8,949 nucleotides of DNA from Flavobacteriales bacterium UBA4474 (GTDB taxonomy: Bacteria; Bacteroidota; Bacteroidia; Flavobacteriales_D; Sanyastnellaceae): the NCBI GenBank assembly GCA_002389295.1, contig DGOE01000113.1:1-8949 (forward strand), in the 5' to 3' direction. The notes below the pieces were generated by a model. It searched no databases and was not told the DNA's origin. It worked only from the letters and a program-made list of their open reading frames with translations. Positions 1 through 6,787 of the stretch are shown piece after piece; position 1 is the stretch's first letter, and the number at the start of each line of letters is the position of its first letter. Both the position numbers and the translations under genes were made by a program.

Positions 1-1497
1 TGGTGCGGGGCTGATGGCCTCGGGCTTTTTGCGCCCCGGGCGACCGTCGGCTTCCACGTCGCCATCAAAAATCAAGCGCCCATCCGCTGTGTACAATTGG
101 CAAAGCAAGGTGCCGCGCACCGGTTGACTGGGCTGTATCCGCACCAGGGTGTCACCCACGTGTGTCCCCGCCACAACGGACCACTGCATCGCTGGCGAGG
201 CGAGCACCTGTTGGGCCAGACACTGCAGGGCATCATCCTTGAGCCGAGCAAAGACATCCTGTTCTACCGCATAAAAAGCGCTGCCATCGGCCGGGGCATA
301 GCCGTCCCATTTTCCATTGGTCAGAAACACCATGTTCCATGCGCCGTCGGGCGTGGCGTAGGCATCGCTGACCAATCCATAGGCCTCTCCCGGATGGCCG
401 ATGAAAGGAGAAATGCCCAACCCGGGGACCACGTCATCTTCACCCAAACCGCTGGCCGCCAAATGCAGGCCACTGGCCCATTGGTTGAAAAGGCCATGTC
501 CATTGTCGCCGTTGCTGCCGTCATAGCTCCACTGTGGCGACGACATCTGTGCACGTGCCGCGGGACCCAAGAAGGTGAGCGGGTTTCCATCCGCTCCCGG
601 CGCACTGCCATGACTCCACAGCCGTGCCAACAAGGACAGGGAACGGGCGCTCGTGCGCAGCCCCCCTTGGGGAGCAAACCCCACCGCATTGGTTCCCGGC
701 AGGTAGCCTGTCCAATCCCGCACCGGGGGCAATTCGCCTTGGAGGTGGTCCGCCTGGGGCACCCATTCTCCGCCTTGCTGCCGGTACAGTGCGGCCAAGT
801 TTGTGGGGTCATCCAAGTCCTGCAACTGGAATCCGGCATCGATGCCGAAAGGCCCGAAAAGCAGGTTTTCCATGAGCATGTCAAAGCGCCACCCCGTGGC
901 CGCTTCAAGCACCGTCGCGGCCACCCCGAAGTTGATGTTGGCATAATGGAACGCAGAGCCGGGCCCCGCACCGTCCCACATGTCTGCGGTGTAGTAAGCG
1001 CCGTTGCTGTCCAACACGGCGGACAGCAGCGGTACAGCTGGAATGGCCGCGTAGGTGGCCGCAAGGAAAGTGCCGTAGCCCGCACCATCGCGCAAGCCCG
1101 AGGTGTGGCTCAACAAGTGCCGCAGGGTAATATCCGCTGTGGGAAGAGCGGGATGAACAGGAGGGGATTTCAAGTATTTCCCGATGGGGGCATCGGGGTC
1201 GAGGGTGCCCTGTTCGGCGAGTTTTGCCGCGGCAAGTGCCACCACTGCTTTGCTGATGGAGGCGACGCGAAAGGCTGTCGCGCTGTCCACCTTCAACCTT
1301 GTGTCCAGGTCTCTGAATCCGCCGTGCTCTTCTGTCACCAGGTTGTCGCCGCACCGGGTCACGATGCTCACGCCGGCCAACCGGTGCTTATCCAAGAGGT
1401 CGGAAAGTTCAGCGGTTTGCGCCGCCGCAATGGAGGGGAGTGCGGTGGTCCAAAAAACCACAGTGGCCAGGAAGAGGTGGGACGCAGCCGAGGGCAT
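1..1497 (-). CDS. Secreted serine hydrolase, class C beta-lactamase / DD-peptidase fold (3' end outside window)
   Basis: The frame is open from the ATG at 1497 to the left edge (499 codons), so the C-terminus is missing. Residues 1-27 are a clear signal peptide (hydrophobic core LFLATVVFW, Ala-rich cleavage region before QTAEL), so the product is exported. The three signature motifs of the beta-lactamase/transpeptidase-like family are in order: SISK at 80-83 (nucleophile S80, K83), YAN at 185-187, and HPG at 368-370 in place of KTG. LLSHTSGL at 128-135 is also typical of this family. Known members include esterases, D-aminopeptidases and DD-peptidases, so the substrate cannot be read from sequence. 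The hydrolase domain seems to end near residue 430. What follows (about 440-499) has the beta-strand pattern of a type IX secretion C-terminal sorting domain, but this is inference. The start is the first ATG after an in-frame TAG, 21 bases after apaG, with which it is probably co-transcribed. Antibiotic resistance should not be assumed. Confidence 0.88.
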   Translation of the reverse strand, partial: MPSAASHLFLATVVFWTTALPSIAAAQTAELSDLLDKHRLAGVSIVTRCGDNLVTEEHGGFRDLDTRLKVDSATAFRVASISKAVVALAAAKLAEQGTLDPDAPIGKYLKSPPVHPALPTADITLRHLLSHTSGLRDGAGYGTFLAATYAAIPAVPLLSAVLDSNGAYYTADMWDGAGPGSAFHYANINFGVAATVLEAATGWRFDMLMENLLFGPFGIDAGFQLQDLDDPTNLAALYRQQGGEWVPQADHLQGELPPVRDWTGYLPGTNAVGFAPQGGLRTSARSLSLLARLWSHGSAPGADGNPLTFLGPAARAQMSSPQWSYDGSNGDNGHGLFNQWASGLHLAASGLGEDDVVPGLGISPFIGHPGEAYGLVSDAYATPDGAWNMVFLTNGKWDGYAPADGSAFYAVEQDVFARLKDDALQCLAQQVLASPAMQWSVVAGTHVGDTLVRIQPSQPVRGTLLCQLYTADGRLIFDGDVEADGRPGRKKPEAISPAP

Positions 1498-1518
1498 GCC
1501 CCAAAGTACGGCCTATGC

Positions 1519-1926
1519 TCAACTGAGGATCCAGGGGACTTCCAACTGGAAGGTCGGGATCGCCACCTCGATGGTGCGGGTTTCGGTCCGAGACCTGTGC
1601 TTGACTTCGTACACGCCGGACATGGTGCCCAATGCGCTCTTGAGGTCACATGCGCTGTCATATTCAAAAATGCGCCCCGGCAAGATTTCAGGTTGGACGC
1701 CGACAATCCCAGAGCCCTCCACATCCCGGACATGGCCAATGGAGTCCACGATGTGCCATTTGCGCTTGATGATTTTGATCCCAAAATGGCTGCGGTTCTC
1801 GATCGTGACTTTGTACGAGAAGATGTAGCGCTGCTCGAGCGGCTTCGAAAACTCTGGCTCGTACCTGTTTCGGACGTGAACACGAATTCCCTCTGTGGTG
1901 GCCCGGTAAACTCGTGTACTGCTCAT
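1519..1926 (-). CDS. apaG: ApaG domain protein (DUF525)
   Basis: This 135-residue protein matches the ApaG family along its full length (usual size about 125-130 residues), a single fibronectin-III-like beta-sandwich. The family core is clear: RYIFSYKVTIEN near 33-44, KRKWHIVD at 54-61, then the glycine loop GSGIVG at 71-76 followed by QPEILPG and FEYDS, and a C-terminal IPTFQLEVP. ApaG was named for its link with the diadenosine-tetraphosphatase gene apaH in enterobacteria, with cobalt-resistance and magnesium-efflux phenotypes. Its biochemical role is not settled, and here apaH is not adjacent. There is no signal peptide, so it is cytoplasmic. The gene lies 51 bases after the DUF5103 gene and 21 before the serine hydrolase, all in one reading frame. 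The upstream gap is AT-rich compared with its surroundings and contains a possible weak promoter, so apaG may have its own start of transcription. Confidence 0.93.
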   Translation of the reverse strand: MSSTRVYRATTEGIRVHVRNRYEPEFSKPLEQRYIFSYKVTIENRSHFGIKIIKRKWHIVDSIGHVRDVEGSGIVGVQPEILPGRIFEYDSACDLKSALGTMSGVYEVKHRSRTETRTIEVAIPTFQLEVPWILS

Positions 1927-1930
1927 GATG

Positions 1931-1961
1931 CCAATTTACGAAATAAAGCAGATGAAAACAA
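1931..1961 (-). promoter_or_regulatory. Candidate weak Bacteroidota-type promoter for apaG
   Basis: Read on the minus strand, a TTG (1961-1959) is followed after 20 bases by TAAATTGG (1938-1931). This resembles the Bacteroidota layout of a -33 TTG and a -7 TAnnTTTG, with one mismatch in the conserved positions of the -7 element. The gap is distinctly AT-rich in an otherwise GC-rich window. The element ends only 4 bases before the apaG ATG, so a transcript from it would be leaderless or nearly so. With one mismatch in a short motif this could be chance. Confidence 0.25.
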
Positions 1962-1977
1962 TATAATGGTAGACGAA

Positions 1978-3252
1978 TTAATTAAACGTTTGAGACTCCA
2001 TGCCAATGATGCGGTCGTATCCATCCTGGGCAGGCGCGTGGACAAAAACCGTATACCGGTTGGGTGTACCAGCATGCTCCGCTTCAAAGGCATGAGCGGA
2101 GCCGCCGTCCAACGTCACATACCGATAGTCGTACCACCCTTGTTTCATGCGCGTGGTCAGCGTGTAGGTCTGACTTTCTTGCTGGTACGCCATGCGAAAA
2201 GCAGGGTCGATGGCCCAGCCGGTCAGCGCCCCGAAAACATACACGGGAGGGACATCGCCAAAGTCCTTGTGCTCAAGTGAAAATGTCACTTCGAGATAAT
2301 CCGATGTCAACTCCACATCATCGAAGCGGTCATTGTGCACGGTGTAGGCTCCTTTCAAATCGGGCCGGCTCGTTTGGAGCCTGAACCGGCGGGAGGCATC
2401 CGGAGAAAGTGCAATGCGCCACAGTGGTCCATCCCCACTGACGGATTCTTTGATGGCGGCAATCCCCGGCGCGAGATAGGAGAGGGACTTGAGGTCGGCC
2501 GAACGCCAGCGGTCTGATCCGGAAAACGTCAATTGGGCATCCTGGTCGAACCGCACATCGTCGCCCCGCACCAATGAAGCGCCAACGGCATACCCCCCTT
2601 GTGTCCAATCCACGTTGCGCAGCGCAGTGAGGCGGATGTCCCGCATGGGCGCCGACCACCTGTGGCCCGGAGGCAAGGTGACCTCCACTTCCAACCGCTG
2701 ATGGGTGGGCACCTTGTCCGCTTCGTAGGGCCGCCGGGACACAATGTCCACATCGGCCAGTTGCTCGTAGACGATGAACCGGCGCATCAGCACCACATCG
2801 TCTGGGTCGCCATCGCTGTGAACGATGAGCAGGTAATTGCCGCTCCTTTTGGGGCGGACCCCACGGGATGGAATGGCCGTTGTGACGTGTGCAAAGGGCA
2901 CGCTACCGCCAAAGCTGGCGTCCACCTGGTCGAGCCGCTCGGGGGCCCAGCCATCGATGTAGTCCCAGTCGCGCAAGTCTGAGAATTCCGTCCAGTCGGC
3001 GTTGCAATGCACCATGGTCCATGCATAGTCCGGCCAGTCTTCCGACAGGTCGTCAAATTTCAAGACCAATGGGGCTTCTCCATTGAGCTCCAAAAAAGGC
3101 CCGCCGAGCGGAGCCCCTTCAGGATGCAGCCTCACGGAACCGATGTGCGGGGCGGTGAAGGCGATGGGGACGTCCTGTTGCGCCCATCCAAAATCGGGAC
3201 AAACCAGGCAAAACAGCGCCAACAGAACGGGGTGAAAATGAGACCGTGTCAC
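1978..3252 (-). CDS. DUF5103 family protein, type IX secretion system plug family
   Basis: This 424-residue exported protein has a signal peptide at about 1-24 (core VLLALFCLV, cleavage after GWA before QQD) and no further membrane segment. It matches the Bacteroidota-specific DUF5103 family, whose N-terminal domain is named 'type 9 secretion system plug'. The visible hallmarks are MVHCNADW (80-87), SGNYLLIV (137-144) leading into RRFIVYEQ (157-164), and the C-terminal VYVFGALTGW (337-346) with KQGWYDYRYV (370-379). In the SprA translocon structure a protein of this type closes the periplasmic end of the channel; that role is family knowledge, not shown here. The start is GTG, the only one available, since an in-frame stop lies at 3271-3273 and no other candidate precedes the signal peptide. 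It is divergent from nqrA. The length is normal for the family. No other T9SS gene is in the window. Confidence 0.87.
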   Translation of the reverse strand: MTRSHFHPVLLALFCLVCPDFGWAQQDVPIAFTAPHIGSVRLHPEGAPLGGPFLELNGEAPLVLKFDDLSEDWPDYAWTMVHCNADWTEFSDLRDWDYIDGWAPERLDQVDASFGGSVPFAHVTTAIPSRGVRPKRSGNYLLIVHSDGDPDDVVLMRRFIVYEQLADVDIVSRRPYEADKVPTHQRLEVEVTLPPGHRWSAPMRDIRLTALRNVDWTQGGYAVGASLVRGDDVRFDQDAQLTFSGSDRWRSADLKSLSYLAPGIAAIKESVSGDGPLWRIALSPDASRRFRLQTSRPDLKGAYTVHNDRFDDVELTSDYLEVTFSLEHKDFGDVPPVYVFGALTGWAIDPAFRMAYQQESQTYTLTTRMKQGWYDYRYVTLDGGSAHAFEAEHAGTPNRYTVFVHAPAQDGYDRIIGMESQTFN

Positions 3253-3256
3253 GCAC

Positions 3257-3264
3257 CAAAAGTA
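3257..3264 (-). promoter_or_regulatory. Candidate -7 element for the DUF5103 transcription unit
   Basis: Read on the minus strand, the sequence is TACTTTTG, an exact match to the Bacteroidota -7 consensus TAnnTTTG. It lies just upstream of the DUF5103 GTG start, with only 4 bases between. No good -33 TTG is seen at the usual 17-23 base spacing; the nearest TTG (3300-3298) is 33 bases away. If this element is used, the message would begin at or very close to the start codon. Confidence 0.45.
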
Positions 3265-3349
3265 CCCTTCTCATGCCTCTGCACCTGCTGTTGTGGACAA
3301 CGCTTTGCGGCCCAGGCATTCCCATCGGGGCCGATGGCACTCTAGGCAG

Positions 3350-3357
3350 TACCTTTG
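3350..3357 (+). promoter_or_regulatory. Candidate -7 element of the nqr operon promoter
   Basis: TACCTTTG matches the Bacteroidota -7 consensus TAnnTTTG exactly. It ends 29 bases before the chosen nqrA ATG, which would give a short leader of about 22-25 bases. The -33 position holds no clear TTG, so the promoter may be weak or need an activator. It is the only exact match on this strand in the divergent gap and is overlapped by a palindrome. Confidence 0.55.
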
Positions 3358-3366
3358 CGGCGCAAA
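3354..3366. promoter_or_regulatory. Perfect 13-bp palindrome, possible operator at the nqr promoter
   Basis: TTTGCG-G-CGCAAA is a perfect inverted repeat with 6-base arms around a single central base. It overlaps the last four bases of the -7 element and covers the likely transcription start. A one-base spacer cannot form an RNA hairpin loop, so a dimeric protein site is the more natural reading. A matching half (CTTTGCGGC) occurs 50 bases upstream at 3303-3311. The regulator is unknown, and no transcription factor gene is in the window. Confidence 0.35.
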
Positions 3367-3386
3367 TCCAGCACGTAAAAAGCGAC

Positions 3387-4742
3387 ATGCCTTCACCCGT
3401 GACGATACGTAAGGGCTTGGACATCCGACTCAAGGGTGGTGTCCAAGGTGCATCCCACACCCTGCCTCCTTCAGACCGCTTTTCCATTCACCCCACCGAC
3501 TTCCACAGTCTCATTCCCCGCATGGCGGCGAAGGCAGGAACGCAGGTGAAGGCGGGAGAAGTGCTGTTTACCGACAAGAAGCACCCTGAGGTCAAATTCG
3601 TCAGCGCCATATCGGGTAACGTTCAGGAACCGGTGCGCGGCGAGAAGCGCCGCATCCTGCGCGTTGACGTCCTCGCCGAAGGGGAGGGCAGCGTCGAGCA
3701 CGAGAGCTTGGACCCCACAAACCCCGATGCCGAGGCCGTCCGGTCCGCGCTGTTGGACCGTGGATTCTGGCCCATGCTGCGCCAGCGCCCATTTGATGTG
3801 ATGCCCGCTCCGGACAGCACACCACGCGACATTTTCGTCAGCGGATTTGACTCTGCCCCCTTGGCGCCCAAAGCGTCCATGGTGATGGAAGGCCGCATGG
3901 ACGCCTTCCGTGCGGGATGCGCCTACCTCAACGCGCTGCTCGCGGATGGCCGCAAGGTCCAACTGGGCGTCGAGGCGGGAGACGACACTTTTGCCTCTGT
4001 GGTGGAAGCCGATCTGACCCCGTTTTCCGGTCCCCACCCGGCGGGAAATGTGGGCGTTCACATCCACGAGGTGCGCCCCATGAACAAAGGCCAGGTAGTC
4101 TGGACCGTCGGCATGCAGGACGTCGCCAACATCGGCGAAGGCCTGATGGGCGGCACCTATGTCTGCAAGCGCACCATCGGCCTCACCGGGTCGCGGTCGC
4201 AACCTGCACTGCTGCAAACCACCATCGGCACCCCCATGGCGCACATCGTCAAGGACCGCGTGTTGTTGGAGGACACCCGGGTGATTTCGGGCAACGTCTT
4301 GACCGGCTCCGTCCGCGGCGAAGCAGGCGGTCTGGGCTATTTTGACCAACAAGTCACCTGCATCCCGGAGGGACACGAGCCCTTGTTTTTCCTGACCAAG
4401 GGCTGGCTCGGTCCTGGTTTCGACAAGTTCAGCGCCTCTCGCGCCTTTCCCACGTGGCTGATGCCCAAGGGCAAGCAATACGACTTGAACACCAACAACA
4501 ACGGAGAGGAGCGGGCCTTTGTGGTCAGCGGCCAATACGACGCGGTGTTCCCGTTTGACATCTACCCAGTGCAGCTCATCAAGTCCATCATGGTCGGCGA
4601 CATCGACCGCATGGAAAAGCTCGGCATCTACGAAGTGGCACCCGAGGACTTCGCCCTGTGCGAATACGTCTGTACCTCCAAGATGGCGGTGCAAGACATC
4701 GTCCGCAAGGGGCTGGATCAAATGATCGAAGAATTCGCCTGA
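3387..4742 (+). CDS. nqrA: Na+-translocating NADH:quinone reductase subunit A
   Basis: NqrA is the peripheral cytoplasmic subunit of the Na+-NQR complex. It carries no covalent cofactor and is implicated in quinone binding. The product is 451 residues, close to the family's roughly 445-450, and starts in the typical way: a short lead, then TIRKGLDIRLKG (6-17). A lipoyl-like barrel-sandwich region follows at about 40-95 (AGEVLFTDK at 56-64, VSAISGNV at 72-79). The C-terminal region shows family blocks such as FPFDIYPVQLIKSIMVGD and an EYVCTSKMAVQDIVRKG segment close to the end. The frame stays open upstream to a GTG at 3246, which would add 47 residues overlapping the divergent DUF5103 start. 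The ATG at 3387 is preferred because it gives the family N-terminus and lies just after the promoter. It is the first gene of the operon and is followed by nqrB after 28 bases. No Shine-Dalgarno is seen, only an A-rich stretch (taaaaagcgac), as is common in Bacteroidota. Confidence 0.96.
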   Translation: MPSPVTIRKGLDIRLKGGVQGASHTLPPSDRFSIHPTDFHSLIPRMAAKAGTQVKAGEVLFTDKKHPEVKFVSAISGNVQEPVRGEKRRILRVDVLAEGEGSVEHESLDPTNPDAEAVRSALLDRGFWPMLRQRPFDVMPAPDSTPRDIFVSGFDSAPLAPKASMVMEGRMDAFRAGCAYLNALLADGRKVQLGVEAGDDTFASVVEADLTPFSGPHPAGNVGVHIHEVRPMNKGQVVWTVGMQDVANIGEGLMGGTYVCKRTIGLTGSRSQPALLQTTIGTPMAHIVKDRVLLEDTRVISGNVLTGSVRGEAGGLGYFDQQVTCIPEGHEPLFFLTKGWLGPGFDKFSASRAFPTWLMPKGKQYDLNTNNNGEERAFVVSGQYDAVFPFDIYPVQLIKSIMVGDIDRMEKLGIYEVAPEDFALCEYVCTSKMAVQDIVRKGLDQMIEEFA

Positions 4743-4770
4743 CCCGCAACGCTACAGAAGCACATTTACC

Positions 4771-6015
4771 ATGAAGGCCCTTCACAAACTCATCGAGGAA
4801 CGCGTCAAGCCCAATTTCACGGGTGACGGCAAGCTCAAGCGATTCTGGGTTGTCTTCGACGCCTTGGAGACGTTCCTGTTTACCCCCGGACACACCACCG
4901 CCAAGGGCGTGCACGTCCGCGACGGCATCGACCTCAAGCGCACGATGTTCCTGGTCATTTTGGCCATGGTGCCCGCCTTGCTGTTTGGCACCTGGAACAT
5001 TGGACACCAATACTACCTGAGCCTCGGCGACATCACCACGGCCGACCCGTGGAATGCGATGCTGCTGGACAAGCTCTTGGTGGGCGCCATCAAGGTGGTC
5101 CCGCTCATCGTGGTCAGCTACGCGACCGGACTCGGCATCGAGTTCGTCATTGCGGGCATCAACGGTCACGCCATCAACGAGGGCTTTCTGGTGAGCGGCA
5201 TGCTCATCCCATTGATCATGCCCGTCGATGTTCCCCTTTGGATGGTGGCCGTGGCGACAGCCTTTGCCGTGATCATCGCCAAGGAGGTGTTTGGCGGCAC
5301 AGGGATGAACATCCTCAACGTCGCCTTGACCGCGCGCGCATTCCTGTTCTTCGCCTATCCCAAACAGATGTCGGGTGAAATCTGGATCCATGACGTCATG
5401 GCCTCCAAGACCGGCGGCGTGCTCGCCGACGGGTATACTGGAGCCACCGCGCTGGGTCACTTGGCCAACACCGTGGGGCAGCCCGTCGGTGGAGAGGTCT
5501 CCAGCGGGGTCATGTCCATGTTTGCCGATGGCGGCATGTTCTCCTTGATGAACTGTTTCATCGGGTTGATTCCCGGCTCAGTGGCCGAAACCAGTGCCCT
5601 CGCCGCCTTGATCGGTGCCGCCATCCTCATCTGGACCGGCATCGGCAGCTGGCGCATCATCTCGAGCTTCATCGTGGGTGGACTCGTGATGGGTGTCATC
5701 TTCAATGCGCTTGCACTGAACGCCTACATGACCATTGGTCCCGTGCACCAAATTGTGATGGGCGGCTTCATGTTTGGTGCGGTCTTCATGGCCACCGATC
5801 CGGTGAGCGCTGCACAGACCAGTACAGGCAAATGGGTGTACGGATTCCTCGGTGGATTCTTCTCCATCATGATCCGCGTATTCAACCCGGCCTATCCTGA
5901 AGGGGTCATGATGGCCATCCTGTTCATGAACGTCATGGCGCCGACCATTGACCACTATGTCGTGGAGGCGAATGTGCGCCGCCGTGAAAAGCGGTTGTCC
6001 GCCGCCATTGCCTGA
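4771..6015 (+). CDS. nqrB: Na+-translocating NADH:quinone reductase subunit B
   Basis: NqrB is the large membrane subunit that carries a covalently bound FMN and, in characterised complexes, riboflavin, and forms the Na+ pathway and part of the quinone site. The protein has 414 residues, matching the family (about 410-415). The flavinylation motif is YTGATAL at 222-228, with T226 as the expected phosphoester-linked FMN threonine; an ApbE-type flavin transferase encoded elsewhere would be required. About ten hydrophobic segments follow a cytoplasmic N-terminus of some 55 residues, among them about 57-75, 155-172, 276-290, 295-312, 325-341 and 378-391. Conserved loop blocks include GHAINEGFLVSG (132-143) and ATDPVSAAQT (341-350). 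The short basic C-terminus (VRRREKRL) is consistent with a cytoplasmic end. It starts 28 bases after nqrA, and nqrC follows after 19 bases. Nothing is missing or truncated. Confidence 0.97.
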   Translation: MKALHKLIEERVKPNFTGDGKLKRFWVVFDALETFLFTPGHTTAKGVHVRDGIDLKRTMFLVILAMVPALLFGTWNIGHQYYLSLGDITTADPWNAMLLDKLLVGAIKVVPLIVVSYATGLGIEFVIAGINGHAINEGFLVSGMLIPLIMPVDVPLWMVAVATAFAVIIAKEVFGGTGMNILNVALTARAFLFFAYPKQMSGEIWIHDVMASKTGGVLADGYTGATALGHLANTVGQPVGGEVSSGVMSMFADGGMFSLMNCFIGLIPGSVAETSALAALIGAAILIWTGIGSWRIISSFIVGGLVMGVIFNALALNAYMTIGPVHQIVMGGFMFGAVFMATDPVSAAQTSTGKWVYGFLGGFFSIMIRVFNPAYPEGVMMAILFMNVMAPTIDHYVVEANVRRREKRLSAAIA

Positions 6016-6034
6016 CCCTGAAACCGAGAAGACC

Positions 6035-6787
6035 ATGGCATTCAACAAGAACTCCAACGGATACACCTTCCTCTTCGCCATCTCGATGGTGGTGCTGGTC
6101 GGTAGCATCCTCGCGTACATGAGCCTGTCGCTAAAGCCCTTGCAGAAAGCGAACGAGGCCGAAAAGAAAATGATGAACATCCTCGGCGCCATCGGTGTGC
6201 CGAGTGAGCGCGGCGCGGTCAAGCCCGAGTTCGCCAAGTACGTCACCGAGCGCGTCTCCATTGACAGCGAAGGCCGGCGTGTGAACTCCATGTCCGGTGA
6301 CGTGAATCCCTTAGACAAGAGCGACCCCTTCAACATTGACGTCCAAAAGGACTTCCGAAGCAAGGCCCCGGCCAGCGAGTTGAATTTCCCGCTCTTCGTC
6401 TGTGAGAAAGATGGACAGGACCTCTACGTGGTCCCGGTCGTCGGCAAGGGACTCTGGGGTCCGATCTGGGGGTTCGTCGCCCTCGAGTCCGACATGGAGA
6501 CCATTTATGGCGCCGTGTTTGACCACAAGACAGAAACCCCTGGCCTGGGTGCGGAAATCAAGGACATTCCCTTTCAGGAAAAGTTCAATAGGGAGGACGA
6601 TGTCAAGAAGATCAAGGGCGTCACTCCGCACTTCGCCGTGGTAAAAAGCGGCCTCCCGACCGACGAGTACAGTGTGGACGGTATTACCGGCGGCACGATC
6701 ACCTCCAAAGGGGTGGGTGAGATGGTCGACCGGACCATGGGCATCTATCTCAAGTATTTTCAATCCGCTCCGAAAGCACAGAAGTGA
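6035..6787 (+). CDS. nqrC: Na+-translocating NADH:quinone reductase subunit C
   Basis: NqrC has one membrane anchor and a periplasmic domain with a covalent FMN that passes electrons between the membrane iron centre and NqrB. The 250-residue product has a single N-terminal membrane helix at about 10-32 and then a soluble FMN-binding domain. Visible landmarks are GLWGPIWGFVAL (139-150), HKTETPGLG (164-172, a conserved family block), and the flavinylation motif D215-GITGGTITS with T221 as the FMN threonine. The motif reads TGGTIT where many proteobacterial subunits have SGATLT; the acceptor threonine and following hydroxyl residue are kept. The ATG at 6035 is chosen because it gives the usual short N-terminus (MAFNKNSNGYTF) 19 bases after nqrB. 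An upstream in-frame start at 5948 lies inside nqrB and adds a non-family leader. The stop codon overlaps the nqrD start as TGATG. Confidence 0.96.
   Translation: MAFNKNSNGYTFLFAISMVVLVGSILAYMSLSLKPLQKANEAEKKMMNILGAIGVPSERGAVKPEFAKYVTERVSIDSEGRRVNSMSGDVNPLDKSDPFNIDVQKDFRSKAPASELNFPLFVCEKDGQDLYVVPVVGKGLWGPIWGFVALESDMETIYGAVFDHKTETPGLGAEIKDIPFQEKFNREDDVKKIKGVTPHFAVVKSGLPTDEYSVDGITGGTITSKGVGEMVDRTMGIYLKYFQSAPKAQK

Noticed and set aside
321..1354. Several medium-length minus-strand frames (321-1088 and 905-1354) that could suggest a frameshifted gene
   Set aside because: Codon-by-codon reading shows a single uninterrupted frame from 1497 to the left edge carrying all catalytic motifs, so the gene is intact and these frames are out-of-phase shadows.
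1498..1518. A terminator between apaG and the serine hydrolase
   Set aside because: The 21-base gap has no inverted repeat and no T-run, so co-transcription is more likely.
97..2280. A 727-codon plus-strand open frame spanning the complement of three minus-strand genes
   Set aside because: It is exactly in codon register opposite the serine hydrolase, apaG and DUF5103 genes, which share one frame. In that register antisense stops arise only from sense TTA, CTA or TCA codons, which GC-rich genes avoid. The translation has no recognisable domain and crosses two intergenic gaps, whereas the minus-strand proteins match known families with intact motifs.
3253..3386. A riboswitch or attenuator in the nqrA leader
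   Set aside because: The predicted leader is under 30 bases and the only inverted repeat has a one-base spacer, too small for an RNA hairpin loop. There is no U-tract terminator.
3471..4721. A 416-codon minus-strand open frame inside nqrA
   Set aside because: It is the in-register complement of nqrA, with a His/Val/Asp/Gly-rich composition typical of antisense translations and no family resemblance. nqrA matches its family end to end.
4588..5460. A 290-codon minus-strand open frame across the nqrA-nqrB junction
   Set aside because: It is a shadow of nqrB and the end of nqrA. It is rich in H, D and G, has no domain, and would conflict with the operon.
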